A DNA stretch of 64,000 bases, taken from contig CM046869.1 of NCBI GenBank assembly GCA_025617745.1, positions 12,977,168 through 13,041,167 of the forward strand, given 5' to 3'. A model generated the notes under the pieces. The model was not told the DNA's origin, did no database searches, and saw only the letters and a list, made by a program, of their open reading frames with translations. Positions 58,906-64,000 of the stretch are shown here, in pieces. The stretch's first letter is position 1; the number at the start of each line of letters is the position of its first letter. A program made the position numbers and the translations under genes. The DNA is from Heliocidaris erythrogramma. Taxonomy: Eukaryota > Echinodermata > Echinoidea > Camarodonta > Echinometridae.

Positions 58906-59150
58906 CACTGTGATTGGCTAAAGAGTTCAGGTGTATCGACGAATCATAGCTCGGAACAATCATGGTAGCACTGCCTAGCACAGCTCTGAGGCATAAAACT
59001 TGAGCAAAGCATTTTATCATTCATCATGACATTCACTGTGATTGGCTAAAGAGTGTGGGTACATTGTCCAATCACAGCTCAGGATATATATATTGTGGCA
59101 CTGCCTAGCACAGCTCTGAGGCATACAAATAAATCATTCATCGTGACATG
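58906..59150. repeat. 128-bp tandem duplication with paired CCAAT motifs
   Basis: 'cactgtgattggctaaagag' starts at 58906 and 59034; each unit also has 'aatca.agctc.gga' and 'cactgcctagcacagctctg'. Each copy therefore carries oppositely oriented CCAAT-like sites. Confidence 0.88.
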
Positions 59151-59713
59151 TATCAGGTTAAAACTAGATCATCTCAGCTTAATGTCTCCATTTATCATTA
59201 TCAGATGTTTGGATACAGCTGTCTTTGGATTTATGGAATCCCTCACAAAATGTTGATACGAGCACGATTTTCTACTGTTTTGCCGCAAAGGTGAGTTTGT
59301 ATATATCATAAAGAGGAAATAAATGCATGAAAGTCTTGGAACTCTTTCAAGAGATGACGCAGAAGGATGTAGAATGGCAAGTATTATTCTTGAGCTAAGG
59401 ACGATATTAATGATATTTTCATTTATAAATTCATAAATATTTGTTTGTATTAAAGGGGTCATCAGATGAATGAGAAAACTGCACTGAACATGATTTTTTT
59501 TTTAACATCAAGAATAGTAAGCATCATTGCAGACAATTAGAGTCTCTCACTTGATAAAACAAAAATGTTATGTTGATTTGCTTTAAATAATTATACAATG
59601 CTTTAAAGGCTCTACTGTTTCTCATTTTGTGATGTGGTAGAAAGTTTTTATCAGGGCTTTACAAGGTGAAATGCTCATTAAAATGAGCTATTTGAATTTG
59701 TCCTAAACATGCT

Positions 59714-59847
59714 GGGCAGTGTTTCATCAAACGGTCATAAGTACAAGTTCACCGACATCCCATTGAAACGCCTGTATTAAAATTAACATGCCTTTCAATG
59801 GGATGTCGGCGAACTTGTACTTATGACGGTTTGACGAAATGATGCCC
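59714..59847. mobile_element. Foldback MITE with cgacatcccattgaaa arms
   Basis: 'gggcagtgtttcatcaaacg' mirrored by 'gtttgacgaaatgatgccc'; inner 'aagtacaagttcaccgacat' mirrored by 'atgtcggcgaacttgtactt'. Confidence 0.88.
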
Positions 59848-59979
59848 TGGTCTTTACTTTCACTAATGTTTTAAATAAGCCAGGTAAAGCTTCGTAATCA
59901 ATGCTTCAGCCTAGATATCTTGCTGCCACGTAAAAAATTTCATAATTGGCATCACACTTCAGCACTCGCATGTTCTAAA

Positions 59980-60540
59980 TATGAAAGTTGACCAGGATTT
60001 CTGCCAGGAGGATTTTAAATGTCCTCCATCCTCCAAGTCTGGACATGTTTGGAGTTATACTGCCAGATTACCATGGCAACTGCTTAGCAAAGAACCTAGA
60101 CACGCCCTCACCCATCGACTGGCTGCATGGTGTTCCTATCCAGGATCCTTCGTTACGGGATGCCAGGGATATGATCATGACGTAGGTCCGCTCAAGTCTA
60201 ACATGCTTGACAGTTACATCCTCTGCATCCCCTGGGGGGTCGTCCCTTACCCCTTACCCCTCGCTGCCGAATCCTAAAAATACAGCGCATGATTCATGCT
60301 GCCGTTTTAGGAGCCAAATCAGGCGATTTCTTGCCCCTTCCAACTTTGCTGAGTCGGTCCTGTCGGTTAGCCCTAGTTCCGTCAAGTTTATTTGTGAAGG
60401 GTGGAGCACTTCCACACATGTAAAGGTCACCATCACGCTTCTCCAGTGGGAAAAAATTGAACAGCCACGGCTTCTTTAAGACAGCGCTTGAAGTCAGGAT
60501 TATGCCAGCTCTCAAGGAACTGTCATGGGGTAATATGTAA
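59980..60540. other. GC-rich island with open frames on both strands
   Basis: In clear contrast with flanking AT-rich intron. Plus-strand frames: about 59988-60185 (includes MFGVILPDYHGNCLAKNL and SPIDWLHGVPIQDPSLRD) and 60207-60479. Minus strand: 60674-60294 (includes LEKRDGDLYMCGSAPPF). None is a family I recognise and none shows clear flanking splice sites. It could be a mobile-element coding relic or an unrecognised exon. Confidence 0.35.
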
Positions 60541-62009
60541 GGCCTTCCATCCTCATAGAATAAGAAATTTAAATGTGTCATGTTCACTTCTATAAATAGT
60601 GGATTAGAATCTAAAAAAAGGAGTGAACAGACTGAAAATAGCAATTTCATCATGCTGTTACATCCTAAACTCAATGTACAGAACTAATGCATGCTTAAAC
60701 TGTTGTGCTGCATGTGAGCATATGTACATTTCATATCGCTACACTTTCGTTCTAATACTTTTGACCTAAATGAACAAGCGGTACTTTAAGGAATTAAATT
60801 TTTGTTCTGAACTATTTTTGTTCACACATTACTGCTATATAATGGCTAATATGTCTAATTTATTCGTAATTACATCTAGATTACAAGTAAGAAATCTGAA
60901 GTAGAAGAGGTCTGATAACTGATTTTTTTTTTTCTTTCAAAGAAAAATTTGTTATGACTTTTACAGTCAATTCAATGTCTTGACTTATTCCTATCACAAA
61001 ATTATTTTCTACAAAGTTGTTAAAACTAAAATGTATACTGTAACGAGAGAATAGGGAAGTATAGATGTTGCATGGTTGTTTACAATGATATTAGTTATAT
61101 CACTTGAGCTTTGCATCAAACTGTTTCGGTGAAGGGGTGGGTGGGAGGGTTCCACTTACAAGCACTGTGTTTATGATTATCAAGAAGAGAATCCGACTTT
61201 CAGGCACAATACTCGTAAATCATTCCACTGCTATCACTGTCACAATACTCTTTCTCTAAATAAACCTGGTATTAAATCAAACAGATAACAGCCCAATTAA
61301 CTGTCACTGAATGATGCAGTCTGGCTTGTAAGAAAGAACTCTCTTTTTCTACATCATTTCTCAACAGAAAACTAGGAGGAGTAGGCCCTACCTTCTTTCT
61401 CCTCTTTCTAGTTGTCTTCTTCTTCCACTCTATAATTCATATCTGAGGAATGGAATGCTTTCAGTTCAATGGATACTGACCAGTATATTAATGCCAATCA
61501 CACATTTTCTATAAAAATACCAACGTTCAGCTGCATCTATTGTACTCTTCCGTCTACCTTATAACTGGACTACATATACTTTATCTCTCTACCAATATAA
61601 CTTTCTTTTTCTCCCTCTTTCACTCCAGCTCATATAGCTCATACCTCTAATCTTTTTATCTGTCCTCCCTCTCGCTCTCTCCATCTCTCTTTAACCCTTT
61701 ATCCCTCTGTCTCTCTCAGTCTCTCTCTCTCTCTCACTCTCATTCCATATTAGTTTTGATTTAAATGATTTCGAAATGTATAAATGCATAAGACTAAGCA
61801 ATTCATCCACATTGACAAGGATCCTCAAAGCTACATGGTGCTGCAAACGCAAGATGGGAGGATAAACAAAGAAACAAAAAAAAAAAAAAACTTTCTAAAA
61901 CTGACAGTGATTATTACATAAAAAGTACCAATCCAAGGTGTGCAATTGTAATAGTAGGCCTTCTTTGGACTGTAATTATCTGTTAATATACATGTAAATA
62001 CATGTGAGT
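60541..62009. other. RABGAP1 upstream intron; CT-rich tract only
   Basis: A pyrimidine-rich stretch lies at about 61560-61745 with (CT)n. No exon or recognised repeat family. Confidence 0.5.
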
Positions 62010-62165
62010 ACCTCAAATTGTCTAAGTGCCAGAAGGGTATTAATCCATTGGCTACTGGAACCGGGTTGTCACTGTATTAACTCTATGAGAGTGGGAGAAT
62101 GTAGTGGGTCAACGGGTTAACTCATATACTTTAGTTAATGCTCTTCTGGCTCTCAACATACAAAA
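62010..62165. mobile_element. Diverged relative of hairpin 39505-39593
   Basis: 'gtgccagaagggtattaat' and 'gttaatgctcttctggctctcaac' are the arms; the loop is larger than in other copies. Confidence 0.6.
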
Positions 62166-62185
62166 TATAGTTCTCATATTTCAAA

Positions 62186-62782
62186 AGATAAAGTTGAGTT
62201 CTGGTCATGTGATTACAATGGCCCGATTTCTGAACTCCGGTTTAACTTAAACCGTGGTCTAAGTGTGGTTTAAACTCAGTCTAAAACTGCCCTTTGAACC
62301 ATAGATTTGGAAAATTACATTCTGAAATCCGGTTTAACTTAAACTCCAGTCTAGTATGGCTTAACTTTGTACATAAATTTAGACTGGACTTACGGTTTCA
62401 GTCAGTTTTGATTAAAGCTCTGGTTTAACTTAGACTGGAGTTTAAGTTAAACCGGAGTTCAGAATACGGGCCATTGTCAATGTAAGATTTAGTGTATACT
62501 GTGAGGTTTTGGAATCGTCAAAATAAGAAATTGTCCCAATCTTGCTGAAAAGCACATGAAATGGGTTTATGGGATAGCATGCACATGTGACATGCATGTA
62601 TATGTATGACCCCGAACTCTTAAGCTATTTCTCGTCATATTTCAAATATGAGGCATTTGAGGAGCAATCCTTTTCAAGGGACATTTGTACTATGATGTTC
62701 TTCCAAACTGACATAAAAAAGATATCAGAAAGCTCAAAAATTATTTTTCACCTTTCCCAGAACTCAACCTTCTCTTTCAGTT
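62186..62782 (+). mobile_element. Family B element interrupted by a nested MITE
   Basis: 'aaagttgagttctggtcatg' (62190) and the end 'cccagaactcaaccttctctt' (about 62757-62779) are family B termini. The sequence is broken at 62217-62475 by another inverted-repeat element. The TTAA ends have decayed. Confidence 0.85.
62217..62475. mobile_element. 259-bp foldback MITE nested in family B
   Basis: AATGGCCCGATTTCTGAACT with arm 'ccggtttaacttaaac', mirrored by 'gtttaagttaaaccgg' and '...cgggccatt'. Internal copies of the 'ccggtttaacttaaac' word add further pairing. Confidence 0.9.
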
Positions 62783-64000
62783 TTTTCAAGAACAGATCAA
62801 GGAAACAACAACCACCAAAAAAAAAATGATAAGGATTGAGCCCCACTGCCGAAATATTCCCACTGAACCTGTCCAAACTTTTCTGAAGCAGGATTTTTGC
62901 AGATCTACAAAATGTGATTTCTTTATGATGATAAATTTCGAAGAAAAAAAAAATCCCATGAATTAACTGAAACATGCAAGAATTTATCAGCTGTTTCAAA
63001 GCAAACTGGGTAACTCCTTCATAGAGCTATTTTATTTGGTTCAATGATAAATTAGTCATAGCAGTACAGGATCGAACCGGATTGTTCCATTCGGCCTTTT
63101 GCCAATCACTTTAATGTGTCATATTCCCTGGGATGACATTTAAGCACAGCTTCCAGTCCCTCGCCACACTCGCTACCTTCTCCCTACCTGAACGTGGTTC
63201 AGTCCTTCATACACAGCTCATGAGTCTGTATAGAGCAGGACAGAGCATAAAGCAGCAAACAATATCCACACAAGAGCACTTCATTCCATGACATCGTTTA
63301 ACTCAGATCTAGACTAAGGATAGAAACTCGTGAGCGTTTCTAGGGTAAGGTCGCCAGTTTTCATCCAACCATTCTATGGATATTGCCTGGATATTAACAA
63401 AGCATCTAAAACTTGGTGAAAACTTCTGGGCTGAAATTATACATGTATTTAATGACAACATAGTGAGTATAATTTTGTCTTTCTCTGAATGAATTTAGCC
63501 TAAATAGTGCTTGTCTTATTTTATTTCATTTCAATCATGAGAAATTATTGGATACCTACATAAATCTGCTTGCTTTTGATTACTTATAACTAATCAAACT
63601 TTATTTTACACACACTCTACATCATCCATGATACATATTAAAATATTTTTTCCTGCCTAAATTGGAGTTCTTGTTTAATTTTCTAAATGTAGCACTAGTA
63701 ATACATTGAAGTGTAACAAAATGTAATTTGCGGCAAAAACACACACACACACAAAAAAAGTACATCATTCATGCATTTGTGTGTTTGCTCCACTTTCCAA
63801 TATCAATTTCGAAATTGTAAGGCCCATTAAAAGTACCTTTGAATGTTTCATCTAAAAGACAGTTAAAAATTCACAAGTCCTCTGCTCTGTTTCATGAAAG
63901 TTTAAATATTTTAATTAAAATCCTTTCATATTATATTGCCTGCTGAGTGGTGGAATACAAAACATTCATAGTTTATGCCTTGCGGATCTACAAAGACAGG
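62783..64000. other. Window end, RABGAP1 upstream intron
   Basis: No RABGAP1 exon recognised. A minus-strand donor-like CACGTTCAG then GTAGGG near 63190 could mark an alternative first exon, but no reading frame supports it. A (CA)n run is near 63738-63753. Confidence 0.35.

Noticed and set aside
63180..63290. Possible alternative first exon of RABGAP1 on the minus strand (donor-like CAG/GTAGGG)
   Set aside because: The upstream ATG-started frame closes after a few codons, and no acceptor or similarity supports it.

Overview
This is eukaryotic (animal) nuclear DNA: AT-rich, with long introns, GT-AG splice sites and many repeats. The two protein-coding genes and the repeat set (tRNA-derived SINEs with ATT tails, many small foldback elements, TTAA-flanked elements, 'cagtcaaacctg' palindromes) fit a marine invertebrate deuterostome. 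A sea urchin or close echinoderm is my best guess. That assignment is inference; no search could be run.

Layout. 1-5542: upstream flank, with GA-rich low-complexity DNA, a CpG-rich exon-like block ending in a strong splice donor (3102), a foldback element (3268-3438) and an NRF1-like palindrome (4362-4378). 5543-18562 (+): a complete WDR5 gene in 12 coding exons, encoding 344 residues with seven WD40 blades. Its introns hold a 1.4-kb transposon with a perfect 8-bp target duplication, a second hAT-like element in a TTAGGG-like tract, two SINEs close to splice sites, and a LINE fragment. 18563-30295: an 11.7-kb convergent interval with no convincing gene, containing a TTAA-flanked tandem element pair, a 660-bp foldback, palindromic MITEs and a small tandem array. 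30296-51596 (-): the 3' part of a RABGAP1-type Rab GTPase-activating protein: 11 exons, 482 residues, from the middle of the TBC domain to the stop codon, with all ten introns in phase 0. 51597-64000: the intron upstream of the first visible RABGAP1 exon, repeat-rich, with no further exon recognised. The N-terminal exons (PTB domain, DUF3694-type domain and start of TBC) must lie beyond the window.

The two genes are arranged tail to tail. WDR5 is the propeller subunit of the SET1/MLL H3K4 methyltransferase core; RABGAP1 turns off Rab GTPases on endosomal membranes. They do not form a pathway; this is ordinary synteny. I saw no prokaryotic features, CRISPR array, rRNA or intact tRNA gene.

The most interesting structures are not genes. 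(1) A degenerate array at about 50480-51060 appears to be built from the 3' end of the neighbouring TBC exon plus its splice donor. (2) A three-copy tandem repeat at 33340-33690 contains the 5' end of another RABGAP1 exon with its splice acceptor. (3) Several nested or composite transposon structures allow relative dating.
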